64,000 bases of DNA from CAVRXT01 sp963725655 (GCA_963725655.1 CAVRYY010000001.1:2480001-2544000), one strand, 5' to 3'. Positions 43,332 through 52,680 are shown, numbered from the stretch's first letter. Translations and numbers: made by a program. The notes: a model not told the origin generated them from the letters alone.

Positions 43332-44159
43332 TCCGAGAAAAACCTTGGTTCCCACGAGCTTCTCGATGTCTTTGCGCGCGGCTGTGCCGATTTTTTTCAG
43401 CATGGCGCCGCCCTTGCCAATCACGATTCCCTTCTGGCCTTCGCGCTCGACGTAAACAGTGGCTTCGATGCGGGTGAGTGTTTCTCCCTCTTCAAAGTTA
43501 TCCACCATCACCATCACCGCGTGGGGCACCTCGGCCTTGGTTTCCTGGATCACTTTCTCGCGCACGAACTCGGCGGCCATGAACCGTTCGGGCTGGTCGG
43601 TGAATTGGTCCTCGGGGAAGTATCGTGGACCTTCCTTCAGCCGGGACTTCCAAATATCGAGCAACGCCAACAGGCCGTCTCCCTTCAGCGCGGAAATGGG
43701 AATGATTTCGGCGAAATTGTACGCGGCCCCGTACCGCTCCATGAGAGGCAGCAGCTCGTGTTTGGGCATGCGATCGATTTTGTTGAGCAGCAAATCCACC
43801 GGCCCATGAAACTTCTCGATCCACTTCATGGAGAATTGGTCTCCGCGGCCGAATGGCACGGTGGCATCGACGATCAGCGCGAGCGAATCGATTCCCTCCA
43901 GGGCTTGCTGCGTTTCGTGCATCATTTGCCGGCCCAGGCCCGACTCCGCTTTTTGCAGCCCCGGCGTATCGATCATCACGATTTGCGCGTCGTCGCTGTT
44001 GATGATCCCATGCACCCGCAGCCGGGTGGTCTGCGGCTTGGCGGAAACGATGGTTACCTTGCGGCCCAGCATGGCGTTGACCAACGTCGATTTCCCGGCA
44101 TTGGCGCGGCCAACGATGGCCACAAATCCTGACTTGAATCCTGGACGGTCTTCACTCAT
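43242..44159 (-). CDS. era: GTPase Era
   Basis: 305 residues. An essential GTPase of 16S rRNA maturation and 30S assembly. G1 GRANAGKST, G2/Sw region SAKPQTTR, G3 DTPG, G4 NKID and G5 SALKGD are all present, and the KH domain closes the protein (VIGKGGAMLKKIGTAARKDIEKLVG). The frame is open to 44216, but the ATG at 44157-44159 (MSEDRPGFKSGFVAIVGR) gives the family length. Its 3' end overlaps the receiver gene on the opposite strand by 90 bases. In many genomes era follows ybeY and corC; here it lies about 5 kb from that cluster. Confidence 0.96.
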   Translation of the reverse strand: MSEDRPGFKSGFVAIVGRANAGKSTLVNAMLGRKVTIVSAKPQTTRLRVHGIINSDDAQIVMIDTPGLQKAESGLGRQMMHETQQALEGIDSLALIVDATVPFGRGDQFSMKWIEKFHGPVDLLLNKIDRMPKHELLPLMERYGAAYNFAEIIPISALKGDGLLALLDIWKSRLKEGPRYFPEDQFTDQPERFMAAEFVREKVIQETKAEVPHAVMVMVDNFEEGETLTRIEATVYVEREGQKGIVIGKGGAMLKKIGTAARKDIEKLVGTKVFLGLRVKVLENWRQRTSILQQMDWRRETPEES

Positions 44160-44243
44160 AGACCGACCAGTGTACCCTAACGCACCTACGCCGCGCGAAG
44201 CACGCGGTTCGCGCATTCTCCCGCCGTCGTAGATCGTGGGGAG

Positions 44244-47036
44244 TTAGCGGAAGTTGCTGATCAGCACAACGTCGCTGATGTTATTGCCCCGCGCCAGTAA
44301 CAACTGCTTGCCATCGCGGGTCCATGCGAAATGGTAGATGAGTTCCGAAGTGAATTCGGTGATCGGGTACGGATCGCCTCCGCTCAAAGGCTGTTGCCAG
44401 ACATTCGAGGCGCCTTTTCTGGTTAGAACGTACTGAATGCCTTTTTGGTCCGGTGACCACCGCAAGCCTACTGCACCTGAGGGCCGTCCAAAAACGTGGG
44501 CGGGTGGTCCGCCAGCCGCAGGAATCACCGCTATCTTCGGCGTTGGTACCGGCCCGGGCTCCTGGTAAGCGCAGGCCACAAATTTTCCATCCGGCGAAAT
44601 CGTCGAGTCGGCGATTCCGTTAGGGTAACTGGCTATCAGCGTGGGGGCCCCTCCCTGGATCGAAAGCCTGTACATACTTGCCAAAGAACTGGAGACATAC
44701 AACGCCCACGTCCCGTCCGGAGAACATTCGGAGAATGTCGCGTCGTCGATCAGTTTTACCGGATTCGTGCCGTCGGCATCGCTGCGCACCAGCCAAGTTT
44801 TACGATCCTCAAACGAATGAAACAGAAGGTAGCGGTCGCCGCAACTGGATATATTGGTGTAATCGCGTAAGCCGGGCTGGGGGATGCTGCGTTGGCTGCC
44901 GTCCGCATTCATCAGCACCACATCGGTCGTCCGGCTGCGCACCAGCAACTTGCCGGCTGGCCCTGGCGCCACGTCATTGTCCGTCACTTCTCCCGAAGTA
45001 ATTTGCTTCGCCTGAGCCGCTTGCCCACCCGGCAGGATAAAAATGTGCGAATTCAGTTGCCTTTCGATCGCCACCAGCATCTTTCCATCCGCAGTGAGGT
45101 CCAGGACATCGGTGTAGTCCGAAAGGTCGTTGGTGAAGCGCCGCCGCTCGCCGCTCGGAAACGAGACCAGCCAAAGTTGCGCGCGGTTCTCCGCGAGCGA
45201 TCCCATCGGTACGAGCAACGCGCTGCCGTCCGGTAACCAGGCAGGTCTCCCCAGCCACTCGGGACCGGTGACAAGATCCTTTACCTTTCCGTCGGCTACA
45301 TCGATCATTTCCAATGCCCAGCGATTGCTCTCGGCTCCGCCTCGGAGGTTCGATGCCACCACAGTCTTACCGTCGGGCGACCACGCCACTCCCCACATCC
45401 TTACCACCGTGGACGGCAGGGTAGTGAGCAAATGATCGCCGCTACCGTCGGCATTGGCGATGCGAATCTCGATCACACTCCGATCTGGCACCCCTCGCAT
45501 GAACGCGAACTGCTTCCCGTCGGGAGAAAAGCTGACCGCGGTGTCAATGTCACGAAGTATCTGGTGCGGGGCGCCCCCTAACACCGGCATCACGTAAAGG
45601 AAGTTGTATAGAGTGGTGGTTTTATCGGAGTGGGTAAGATAAATGTAATTGCCGTCCGGAGAAAAAGCGACGCCGGCGAAAGTTACCACGTCCGGCGCGA
45701 GCACTTGCACGTCGCTCTTGGTAGCCACATTGCGGACCCACAGGCTTTGCTGCTCGCCATCCACCAGGACGTACACAATATAACGGCCATCGGGAGAGAT
45801 CGCCACGCTGTTGGCTTTACCGCTATCGGTGAGTTTGGCGATCTGCATATTTTGCAGATTCAAGGGTGCGGGGCGGTTGAGAAGTTTGTATCCCGCCAAC
45901 GCCGCGGCCAGCAGCACGATCGCGGCCAGCGCGACGATTTTCCACGGTCCGCCCTTCGCGGTGGCCACCGGCGCAATGCTCGCGGAGGATTGCGATGGCG
46001 CCGAGGATTGTGCCGCGGCGATCCCGCTGACGTTGGCTATAGCGCTGGCGTTCGATCCGGATTCCGGAGCCGTGGTGCCGGCGGTGCCCGCGGTGCCCGT
46101 GGTGAATGACCCGCTGCTTAAGTTCGCGCGCCCCGAACCGGTATCGCGTTTCACACGCTTCAAGTCCGCGCGCATTTCCGCGGCTATCTGGTAGCGCAAG
46201 TCGCGGTCTTTCTCCATCGCCTTGTAAACCACTTGCTCGAATTCAGGCGGAATCGCGCTGTTCAGCCGCACCGGAGCGGTCGGAGCCTTGTGAAGAATCG
46301 CGTCGAAAATAGCGCCGGAGCTATCCCCTTGAAACGGCAGGGTGCGCGTGGCCATTTCGTAGAGCACGATGCCAAAGGAAAAGAGATCGGTTCGCGCGTC
46401 CAGTTCTTTGCCGAGAACTTGCTCCGGCGACATGTACGAAACGGTGCCCATCGCTGCCCCGGGACTGGTAAGTTGCGCAGAGTCCACGCCCAGGGTGGCC
46501 ATGGTTTCATTCTTGTTGGCGCCCGCACCGGCCCTGGCAGCAGCTACCTTGGCGAGGCCGAAGTCCAATATTTTGGCGTGACCGCGCTTGGTGACGAAAA
46601 TGTTGGCGGGCTTGATGTCACGATGCACGATGCCGTCGCTGTGTGCCGCATCCAGGCCGTCGGCGATTTGAATGGCCAGATCGAGCAAGGTGTCGAGCTC
46701 GATTTGGTTGCCGCCGATCAGGCGCTTCAGCGTCTGGCCGTCGAGAAATTCCATGGCGATGAACGCCTTGCCGTCCGCTTCGCCAATGTCGTAAATCGTG
46801 CAGATGTTGGGATGGTTCAGAGCGGAGGCCGCTTGCGCCTCTCGTTGAAAACGGGCTAGCGCTTGGGTGTCGTTCGCAACCGCGTCCGGCAGGAATTTCA
46901 GCGCAACGAAGCGATGGAGGCGCGTATCCTCGGCTTTGTAAACCACTCCCATGCCGCCTCCGCCCAGTTTGTCGACGATGCGGTAGTGGGAGATTACCTG
47001 ATCGATACGCCAGTCGTTGGCAGACACGTGCGGCAT
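44244..47036 (-). CDS. Membrane Ser/Thr protein kinase with extracytoplasmic TolB-like propeller
   Basis: 930 residues. Kinase domain (about 18-290): LGGGGMGVVYKA, catalytic Lys47, HRDIKPANI, DFGLAK, AMGTVSYMSPEQ, all intact. A Ser/Ala/Thr-rich linker (about 300-360) leads to a membrane helix (about 368-388, IVALAAIVLLAAALAGYKLL) and then a C-terminal TolB/PD40-type beta-propeller (about 395-925) with repeated SPDG(K/R) turns. The propeller should lie in the periplasm and sense an extracellular ligand or wall part, a layout common in acidobacteria. It is a single gene, convergent with nothing and read away from the hydrogenase gene; its substrates are unknown. Confidence 0.93.
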   Translation of the reverse strand: MPHVSANDWRIDQVISHYRIVDKLGGGGMGVVYKAEDTRLHRFVALKFLPDAVANDTQALARFQREAQAASALNHPNICTIYDIGEADGKAFIAMEFLDGQTLKRLIGGNQIELDTLLDLAIQIADGLDAAHSDGIVHRDIKPANIFVTKRGHAKILDFGLAKVAAARAGAGANKNETMATLGVDSAQLTSPGAAMGTVSYMSPEQVLGKELDARTDLFSFGIVLYEMATRTLPFQGDSSGAIFDAILHKAPTAPVRLNSAIPPEFEQVVYKAMEKDRDLRYQIAAEMRADLKRVKRDTGSGRANLSSGSFTTGTAGTAGTTAPESGSNASAIANVSGIAAAQSSAPSQSSASIAPVATAKGGPWKIVALAAIVLLAAALAGYKLLNRPAPLNLQNMQIAKLTDSGKANSVAISPDGRYIVYVLVDGEQQSLWVRNVATKSDVQVLAPDVVTFAGVAFSPDGNYIYLTHSDKTTTLYNFLYVMPVLGGAPHQILRDIDTAVSFSPDGKQFAFMRGVPDRSVIEIRIANADGSGDHLLTTLPSTVVRMWGVAWSPDGKTVVASNLRGGAESNRWALEMIDVADGKVKDLVTGPEWLGRPAWLPDGSALLVPMGSLAENRAQLWLVSFPSGERRRFTNDLSDYTDVLDLTADGKMLVAIERQLNSHIFILPGGQAAQAKQITSGEVTDNDVAPGPAGKLLVRSRTTDVVLMNADGSQRSIPQPGLRDYTNISSCGDRYLLFHSFEDRKTWLVRSDADGTNPVKLIDDATFSECSPDGTWALYVSSSLASMYRLSIQGGAPTLIASYPNGIADSTISPDGKFVACAYQEPGPVPTPKIAVIPAAGGPPAHVFGRPSGAVGLRWSPDQKGIQYVLTRKGASNVWQQPLSGGDPYPITEFTSELIYHFAWTRDGKQLLLARGNNISDVVLISNFR

Positions 47037-47347
47037 CTTAGGTTGGCGATAGGACGCAAGTCAACTAGGCGCAGCAGATACGGGCCAGTCCCAATTAATG
47101 CGCTCACCGCACTATGCGATGGCTCCAAACCGCGCATTGCCGCTTTTCGCAATCGAACCTCTTTGCTATCACGCCGCTGATACCCGCTTGCTGAACACTG
47201 CCGATCAATGCTAGAAACGGAAGACTAGAGTTTGCTGGGCTTCCTTCTCAGCGCTTCGATCCTGGAGCAATGGCTCTAATCGACCGGGTCTCTCACCGGT
47301 TCTGCGGGGAACGAACCGTTCCCTTCGCTGTTTTCGCTGGAGGACGG
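47037..47347. other. Divergent promoter region of the kinase and hydrogenase genes
   Basis: About 310 bases with no gene. It carries a 7-base-pair hairpin at 47307-47323 close to the hydrogenase start. A frame of 26 codons extends upstream of the chosen hydrogenase ATG but has no coding character. Confidence 0.4.
47307..47323 (+). promoter_or_regulatory. Inverted repeat before the hydrogenase small-subunit gene
   Basis: GGGAACG - AAC - CGTTCCC is a perfect 7-base-pair dyad ending 24 bases before the ATG, 15 bases before the ribosome-binding site. An alternative pairing CGGTTC / GAACCG overlaps it. It could be a leader hairpin or operator. Confidence 0.4.
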
Positions 47348-48373
47348 ATGACTGTCACCAAGCAGAATCCAGGCAAGAGTCCCGAGGCAATTGCTGAAAT
47401 CCACGTGATTTGGCTAAGCGCCGGGCTCAGTTGCGATGGGGACACCGTCGCGATGACCGCGGCCACCCAGCCGAGTATCGAAGACCTGGTCCTCGGGAAT
47501 CTCCCGTGGATACCGAAAATACATTTCCACAATCAATTTCTAGCATACGAAAACGGCGGCGAATTCGTGCAGATATTTCAGAATGCGGCGGAGGGGAAAC
47601 TTGGCCCATTCATCCTGGTCGTCGAAGGGTCGATTCCGAACGAAAAAAATAAGGAAGAGGGCTACTGGGCGACCTTCGGAACCGACTCCGCGACGGGGCA
47701 GCCGATTACCACCTGCGAGTGGATCGACCGCCTGGCGCCGAAGGCCTGGGCGGTGCTGGCTGCGGGTACGTGTTCCACCTACGGTGGCATTCACGCCATG
47801 GAAGGCAATCCCACCGGGTGCATGGGCCTACCGGACTATCTAGGCTGGGGCTGGAAGTCGGAGACCGGCATCCCCATCGTTTGCGTTCCCGGATGCCCGG
47901 TGCAGCCGGACAATTTCATGGAGGTGCTGTTGTATTTGTTGCACATGGCCGCGGGACGCGCGCCAATGATTCCATTGGACGATGCGTTGCGGCCAACGTG
48001 GCTTTTTGGAGCAACGGTGCATGAGGGTTGCGACCGCGGCGGATACTACGAGCAGGCGGAGTTCGGCGAAGAATATGGTTCCCCGAAGTGCATCGTGAAG
48101 CTAGGATGCTGGGGCCCGGTGGTGCAGTGCAACGTCGGCAAGCGCGGATGGATAGGCGGTATCGGCGGCTGCCCGAATGTTGGAGGCATCTGCATCGGTT
48201 GCACCATGCCGGGCTTTCCAGACAAATTCATGCCGTTCATGAACCAGCCGCCCGGCTCATTGCTTTCCGCTCATGCGGTGGCAACCTACGGAAGGGCTAT
48301 TCACGCCCTGCGTCGATTTACTCAAGGCTCCCTCAACAAGGAACCTAGCTGGCGGCGCAGGCCCGCCGAATAG
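47348..48373 (+). CDS. hhyS: [NiFe]-hydrogenase small subunit, group 1h (actinobacterial/HhyS type)
   Basis: 341 residues. The group 1h small subunit carries the iron-sulfur relay of a high-affinity, oxygen-tolerant hydrogenase that scavenges atmospheric H2. Diagnostic phrases: WLSAGLSCDGDTVAMTAATQPSIEDL with Cys29-x-x-Asp32, the 3Cys-1Asp proximal cluster known from this group; EGSIPNE; GTCSTYGGIHAMEGNPTGCMGLPDYLGWGW; PGCPVQPDNFME; HEGCDRGGYYEQAEF; KLGCWGPVVQCN; GGCPNVGGICIGCTMPGFPDKFMPFM. All cluster ligands seem present. There is no Tat signal, as is usual for this group. The ATG at 47348 has a GGAGG site. No large-subunit gene (hhyL) follows, which is odd because the two are normally adjacent. 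Confidence 0.93.
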   Translation: MTVTKQNPGKSPEAIAEIHVIWLSAGLSCDGDTVAMTAATQPSIEDLVLGNLPWIPKIHFHNQFLAYENGGEFVQIFQNAAEGKLGPFILVVEGSIPNEKNKEEGYWATFGTDSATGQPITTCEWIDRLAPKAWAVLAAGTCSTYGGIHAMEGNPTGCMGLPDYLGWGWKSETGIPIVCVPGCPVQPDNFMEVLLYLLHMAAGRAPMIPLDDALRPTWLFGATVHEGCDRGGYYEQAEFGEEYGSPKCIVKLGCWGPVVQCNVGKRGWIGGIGGCPNVGGICIGCTMPGFPDKFMPFMNQPPGSLLSAHAVATYGRAIHALRRFTQGSLNKEPSWRRRPAE

Positions 48374-48425
48374 TTGAGATGCGGGGACGAATTGTGCATA
48401 GTGGTCCACGCTCTGTAAGCCTTAG

Positions 48426-49724
48426 ATGGCCGCGTTTGGCGAGGTCCCCACGGAGATGCCCGAAGATCATGCCATTCCGATGCGTCTCGGTACGCATCCC
48501 AAGCGCCCCGATCACCCGGGAGTGAGCCCTGCGAATGCCGAGGAGATTCTCAGTGGTTTGGCAGCGGTATTTCTAAGCGATACATCCTCTGCCGCGGCCT
48601 GGCTCGGGGCGAGCGGGGACGGGCACCCTGTAAACAATGACGAGGCAGCGCTCCCAAAGCCCGAAAACATGTATCGGGTGTTGGTCGAGCAGATTCCGGC
48701 CCTGGTTTTCATCGCCTACCTGGAGCGCGGGATCAGTGAAGCGTACGTCAGCCCGCAAATCGAATCGACGCTCGGGTACTCGCAAGAAGAGTGGCTGGAA
48801 GACCCGATTCGCTGGTATGAGCGAGTTCATCCCGACGACAAGCAGCGCTGGAGCGTGGACGCCGCGGAGATGTTTCTTACCGGCGAACCGCTGAAGTCCG
48901 CATATCGGGTGATCGCGCGCGACGGCAGGGTGGTGTGGTTTCAATGCGAAGTAAAGATGGTGCGAAGGCCGGACGGACGGCCGTGGTTTTTGCACGGCGT
49001 GGGCTTCGACATCAGCGAGCTGAAGAAAACAGAAGCAGCGCTCCACGAACGCACCCTGGCGCTTCAGAATCTGTCGTCGCGCCTGCTGCGTATGCAGGAC
49101 GACGAGCACCGGCGAATCGCGCGGGAACTGCACGACAGCCTCGGCCAGTATTTGGCGGCGCTGAAGATGAATCTCGAGCTGTACCGGCATTCAAAAACAA
49201 AAGCGGCCGACGCGATTTATTCAGAAATCGAGCAGATAACGGATCGCTGCATCTCGGAAACGCGCACTCTGTCGCATCTGCTGCATCCGCCGCTGCTGGA
49301 CGAACTGGGATTTGCGGCGGCGGCAAAATGGTATGTCGAGGGCTTCGCCAAACGCAGCGGGATCGCCGTCTCGCTGGAGCTGCCGCCAAATCTGGATCGC
49401 CTGCCGGATGCCGCCGAAGTGGTTCTGTTCCGCGTCTTGCAGGAAGCCCTGACCAACATCCATCGTCACTCCAAGAGTCCGAAGGCAGAGATCCACCTGC
49501 AGATCAATGACGCGGAAATCTCGCTCCAAGTACGAGACCACGGCCATGGCATGCCTGCAGAACTGCTCCAACGCATCCAGGAAACAGGCGGCGAAACCGG
49601 TGTAGGTCTTTCGGGAATGCGCGAGCGGATGTCGGAGTTGGGCGGACGCCTCGAAATACGTTCTGGCAGCCAAGGCACGCTGGTGCGCGTCGTCGTTCCG
49701 ATCTCCCCTTCCAAGTTTGCGTGA
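48426..49724 (+). CDS. PAS-domain sensor histidine kinase (HisKA_3), no adjacent regulator
   Basis: 432 residues, soluble. An N-terminal low-complexity region (about 1-75) precedes a PAS/PAC domain (about 80-205: IPALVFIAYLERGISEAYVSPQIESTLGYSQEEWLEDP). HisKA_3 follows with the phosphoacceptor in RRIARELHDSLGQYLAALKMNLEL (about 240) and HATPase (about 325-430, DHGHGMPAELL, GVGLSGMRERM). It is related in build to the MEDS kinase at 40825. The start is uncertain: the first ATG has only a weak ribosome-binding site, and later ATGs would shorten the unstructured N terminus. It begins 53 bases after the hydrogenase gene, in the same direction. No response regulator gene follows. Confidence 0.88.
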   Translation: MAAFGEVPTEMPEDHAIPMRLGTHPKRPDHPGVSPANAEEILSGLAAVFLSDTSSAAAWLGASGDGHPVNNDEAALPKPENMYRVLVEQIPALVFIAYLERGISEAYVSPQIESTLGYSQEEWLEDPIRWYERVHPDDKQRWSVDAAEMFLTGEPLKSAYRVIARDGRVVWFQCEVKMVRRPDGRPWFLHGVGFDISELKKTEAALHERTLALQNLSSRLLRMQDDEHRRIARELHDSLGQYLAALKMNLELYRHSKTKAADAIYSEIEQITDRCISETRTLSHLLHPPLLDELGFAAAAKWYVEGFAKRSGIAVSLELPPNLDRLPDAAEVVLFRVLQEALTNIHRHSKSPKAEIHLQINDAEISLQVRDHGHGMPAELLQRIQETGGETGVGLSGMRERMSELGGRLEIRSGSQGTLVRVVVPISPSKFA

Positions 49725-49874
49725 CGAGGCGCGAGTAGCAATCCTCCCACCGAACCAAGCGTGACCCGCGCGAGCCTATCCGTGCGAAGCCTGTTGGCGG
49801 CTCTGGAGCGATTACTTGATTCATCGAATTCACGATCGGGTGCCGCAACACATCAGGCAAGAAGTGGAGGCTGA

Positions 49875-51185
49875 CTAGGCGGGTTCGGCGAGCTCGGTGC
49901 TCGCGCCGGCGCCGTCGGACAGACGCCGTGCGCGGAGGCGCAGCACCTTGCGTTGATTGGCTTCGAGGACTTCGAAACGCAAGCCGTCGTAGTCGATGGT
50001 TTCGCCGGTTACCGGCACGTGCCCGGAAATACTGCTGAGCAGACCGGCCAGCGTCGCCGATGAGTGCCCAGCCACCTCGTCCACCGGCTCCACGCCAAAC
50101 ACTTCCTGCAATTTTTGTACGCTGGCGCTGCCGCGCAGCAGCACGCTCGATTGGCTTTCGCGCACCACGTCAGGGACCGGCACGCGATCGTCTTCGCTGA
50201 GGTCTCCCACAATTTCTTCGATCAAGTCTTCCACCGTCACCACGCCCGCGACCAGGCCGTATTCGTTGATGGCGATCGCCAGTTGCTGTTTCTTACGGCG
50301 CATTTCCTGGAGCAACTCAGAGCCGGACTTGGTTTCCGGCACGAACAGCGCGGGCCGGGTAAGTTCGCGCACGGTGCGCCGGGCCGCGTCGCTTTCGGAT
50401 ACGGCAAGAACGTCGCGCGCGGTGACGATGCCCACCACTTCGTCGAGGGACTTTTCATACACCGGCAGGCGCGAGAATTTAGTGTCGATGAGCAAACGGC
50501 GGAGCTGGTCGACCGAAGCGGTCGCCGGGATGGCGACGATATCCGGCCGCGGGGTCATTAGTTCGCGCACGCGCTTGTCGTGGAATTCGGCCACCTGCTC
50601 GATCAGGCGCACCTCGTCCTGCTCCAGAATTCCCTCTTCGGTGGCGGTTTCCATCAGCGCTTCGAGCGCTTCCTGATCCGGCGGGCGACGCCGTTCCGAC
50701 CCGGTTTCGCTTTCCTCGGAAAGGTGCAACAACGAAATGCCGAGCTCCAGCACCGCCAGCACCGGCCAGATCAGCGCCAGAAAAATCCGTACAATCCAGA
50801 TCAGCGGCGAACTCCACCTTCCGGACGCGCGGGCCAGCAGCACGCTGGGCAGAAAGAACATCGCGAAAACCACTTGGGTGCCGAGGAACAGCACCATTTC
50901 GCCGGCTGCTTCCCACGTTCCGGCCACGAAAAACACCACCCCGCGGGTGGTGGCCACCGCGACGATCACCAGCCAGAGCTTAGCCAACAAGCTAAATGCC
51001 AGATTTCCCCGCCGTCTCTCCACACGCAGGCGGGGTTCGATCTCCAGCTCGAATCGATCCACGTGTTGGTGAATGCGGCCGGTGGTTACGCGGCCCATCT
51101 CGCGGTAAACACGGTCGAAATACGCGAAGAGAATGAGCCCCGCGTTCAGCCCCAGCACGCCCAGCGTATATAGGAAAATCGCCAT
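49875..51185 (-). CDS. CorC/HlyC-type CNNM membrane protein with CBS pair
   Basis: 436 residues. N-terminal CNNM/DUF21 region with about four hydrophobic segments (about 3-22, 62-85, 92-112, 130-155), a paired CBS domain (about 205-325: MTPRPDIVAIPATASVDQLRRLLIDTKFSRLPVYEKSLDEVVGIVTARD) and a C-terminal CorC_HlyC transporter-associated domain (about 340-425). Known relatives are magnesium/cobalt efflux factors; the old name hemolysin is misleading. It follows ybeY by 3 bases in the conserved phoH-ybeY-corC series. Confidence 0.92.
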   Translation of the reverse strand: MAIFLYTLGVLGLNAGLILFAYFDRVYREMGRVTTGRIHQHVDRFELEIEPRLRVERRRGNLAFSLLAKLWLVIVAVATTRGVVFFVAGTWEAAGEMVLFLGTQVVFAMFFLPSVLLARASGRWSSPLIWIVRIFLALIWPVLAVLELGISLLHLSEESETGSERRRPPDQEALEALMETATEEGILEQDEVRLIEQVAEFHDKRVRELMTPRPDIVAIPATASVDQLRRLLIDTKFSRLPVYEKSLDEVVGIVTARDVLAVSESDAARRTVRELTRPALFVPETKSGSELLQEMRRKKQQLAIAINEYGLVAGVVTVEDLIEEIVGDLSEDDRVPVPDVVRESQSSVLLRGSASVQKLQEVFGVEPVDEVAGHSSATLAGLLSSISGHVPVTGETIDYDGLRFEVLEANQRKVLRLRARRLSDGAGASTELAEPA

Positions 51186-51188
51186 GGT

Positions 51189-51650
51189 TCAGGCCAGACC
51201 TAGTTGCCGCCGCAGCCATGCCTCTCGTCGATCCATCTCGCCGCGATCGGTTTCGTGATCGAAACCCAGCAGGTGCAGCACCCCGTGCAGAATCAAAATG
51301 CGCAATTCGTCGTCGAGCGTGCGGCCAAAGCGCGCCGCATTGCGTTTGGCGATCGCGGGCGAGACGGCGATATCACCCAGGTACGGCACGCTGCGAGTTT
51401 CCGCGGAGAAAAATTCCGGCGAGCCGCCCCGCGCACGGCGCCCGTTCCGCCGTTCCACCGGGAACGAAAGCACGTCGGTGGCGCCCTTTTTTCCCCGGTA
51501 GGTCCCATTCCAGTGGGCGATTTGCCGATTATCCACAAAACAAATGGTGAGCGAATCCGCAGGCACTTTCACCAGCTTAGCCACGCGCAGGCAATAACTT
51601 TCGAGTGCTGTGGTGCGAATGCGGACCCCGCGTTGGTGGTTGACGATCAT
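51189..51650 (-). CDS. ybeY: Endoribonuclease YbeY (rRNA maturation factor)
   Basis: 153 residues. A zinc-dependent RNase that acts in 16S rRNA 3'-end maturation and ribosome quality control. The metal site HGVLHLLGFDHETDRGEM (HxxxHxxxxxH) is intact, and the upstream GTYRGKKGATDVLSFP is equally typical. The frame is open to 51737, but the ATG at 51648-51650 gives the family length and avoids a Pro/Thr/Arg-rich tail that would overlap phoH. It starts 10 bases after the phoH stop and ends 3 bases before corC. Confidence 0.95.
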   Translation of the reverse strand: MIVNHQRGVRIRTTALESYCLRVAKLVKVPADSLTICFVDNRQIAHWNGTYRGKKGATDVLSFPVERRNGRRARGGSPEFFSAETRSVPYLGDIAVSPAIAKRNAARFGRTLDDELRILILHGVLHLLGFDHETDRGEMDRREAWLRRQLGLA

Positions 51651-51660
51651 CGCGGCGGCG

Positions 51661-52680
51661 CTACTCGGCGGAGCCGTGGCGGTTCGGCGCCCGGTGGTGG
51701 TTGTTGGATCCGCCCGGCCGGGATGCCCCGTGCCCATCGCTGCGTTGATATTCTTCGTAGGCTCGGATGATTCGCTGCACTAGGGTGTGGCGCACCACGT
51801 CGCGGTCGTCGAACTGCACCATCGCGATGCCTTCCACTTTGGCAACGACTTCCAGCGCTTCGATCATTCCCGAGCGCTTGTCGTTGGGCAAATCGATCTG
51901 CGTGACGTCTCCGGTGATCACCGCTTTGGAATGAAAACCCAGGCGCGTGAGGAACATCTTCATCTGTTCGCTGGTGGTATTCTGCGCTTCGTCCAGGATT
52001 ACGAACGAATCGTTCAGGGTGCGCCCGCGCATGAACGCCAGCGGGGCCACTTCGATCATCCCCTTCTCCAGAAATCGCTCCAGTTTGTCGGCTTCCAGCA
52101 TGTCGCGCAGGGCGTCGTACAGCGGACGCATGTACGGATCCACTTTTTCCTGCAGCGTCCCCGGCAGAAAACCCAGGCGCTCGCCCGCTTCCACCGCCGG
52201 ACGCGCCAGCACGATCCGGCTCACCTGCTTCGAAAGCAGCGCCGATACCGCTTTGGCCACCGCGAGGTACGTCTTTCCGGTACCGGCCGGGCCGGTGGCA
52301 AACACCATATCGTGCGTTTCCAGCGCCTCCATGTACAGGCGCTGATTGTGGCCCTTGGGGATCACCGTCTTCTTCCCGGAAAGATGGTTGCGCAGTGGCG
52401 AAAACGCTTCGCGCACGTGGTTTTCCGGATCCGAGGCGACCAGGTGCAGCACCGACTTCACTTCGTCCCTGGCCAGCGGGCGGCCTTCGCGCACTCGGTG
52501 GTTGTACTCCTCCAGCACGCTGACGGCTCGGCGGACGTGCGAGGCATCGCCTTCAATTTCGAGGTTATTGTTCCACGGGTGAATGGTGACGTGAAAAGAG
52601 GACTCGAACAGCTTCAGATTTTCGTCGAGGGTTCCAAATAGCTCGGAAAGCTCCCCGACTACTTGAACGGTATGTCGCAT
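51661..52680 (-). CDS. phoH: PhoH-like ATPase
   Basis: 339 residues. A KH-like N-terminal region (about 15-100: FESSFHVTIHPWNNNLEIEGDASHVRRAVSVLEEY) precedes the PhoH P-loop domain with Walker A GPAGTGKT, Walker B FVILDEAQNTT and TRLGFHSKAVITGDVTQIDLP. Known function is an RNA-linked ATPase or helicase, often next to ybeY, as here. A His/Asn/Arg-rich tail (about 315-339) ends the protein. It is first of the phoH-ybeY-corC operon. Confidence 0.95.
   Translation of the reverse strand: MRHTVQVVGELSELFGTLDENLKLFESSFHVTIHPWNNNLEIEGDASHVRRAVSVLEEYNHRVREGRPLARDEVKSVLHLVASDPENHVREAFSPLRNHLSGKKTVIPKGHNQRLYMEALETHDMVFATGPAGTGKTYLAVAKAVSALLSKQVSRIVLARPAVEAGERLGFLPGTLQEKVDPYMRPLYDALRDMLEADKLERFLEKGMIEVAPLAFMRGRTLNDSFVILDEAQNTTSEQMKMFLTRLGFHSKAVITGDVTQIDLPNDKRSGMIEALEVVAKVEGIAMVQFDDRDVVRHTLVQRIIRAYEEYQRSDGHGASRPGGSNNHHRAPNRHGSAE

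Noticed and set aside
48374..48425. Remnant of a hydrogenase large-subunit gene after hhyS
   Set aside because: Only 52 bases separate the stop from the kinase gene, and no frame resembles the start or the CxxC motifs of a large subunit.
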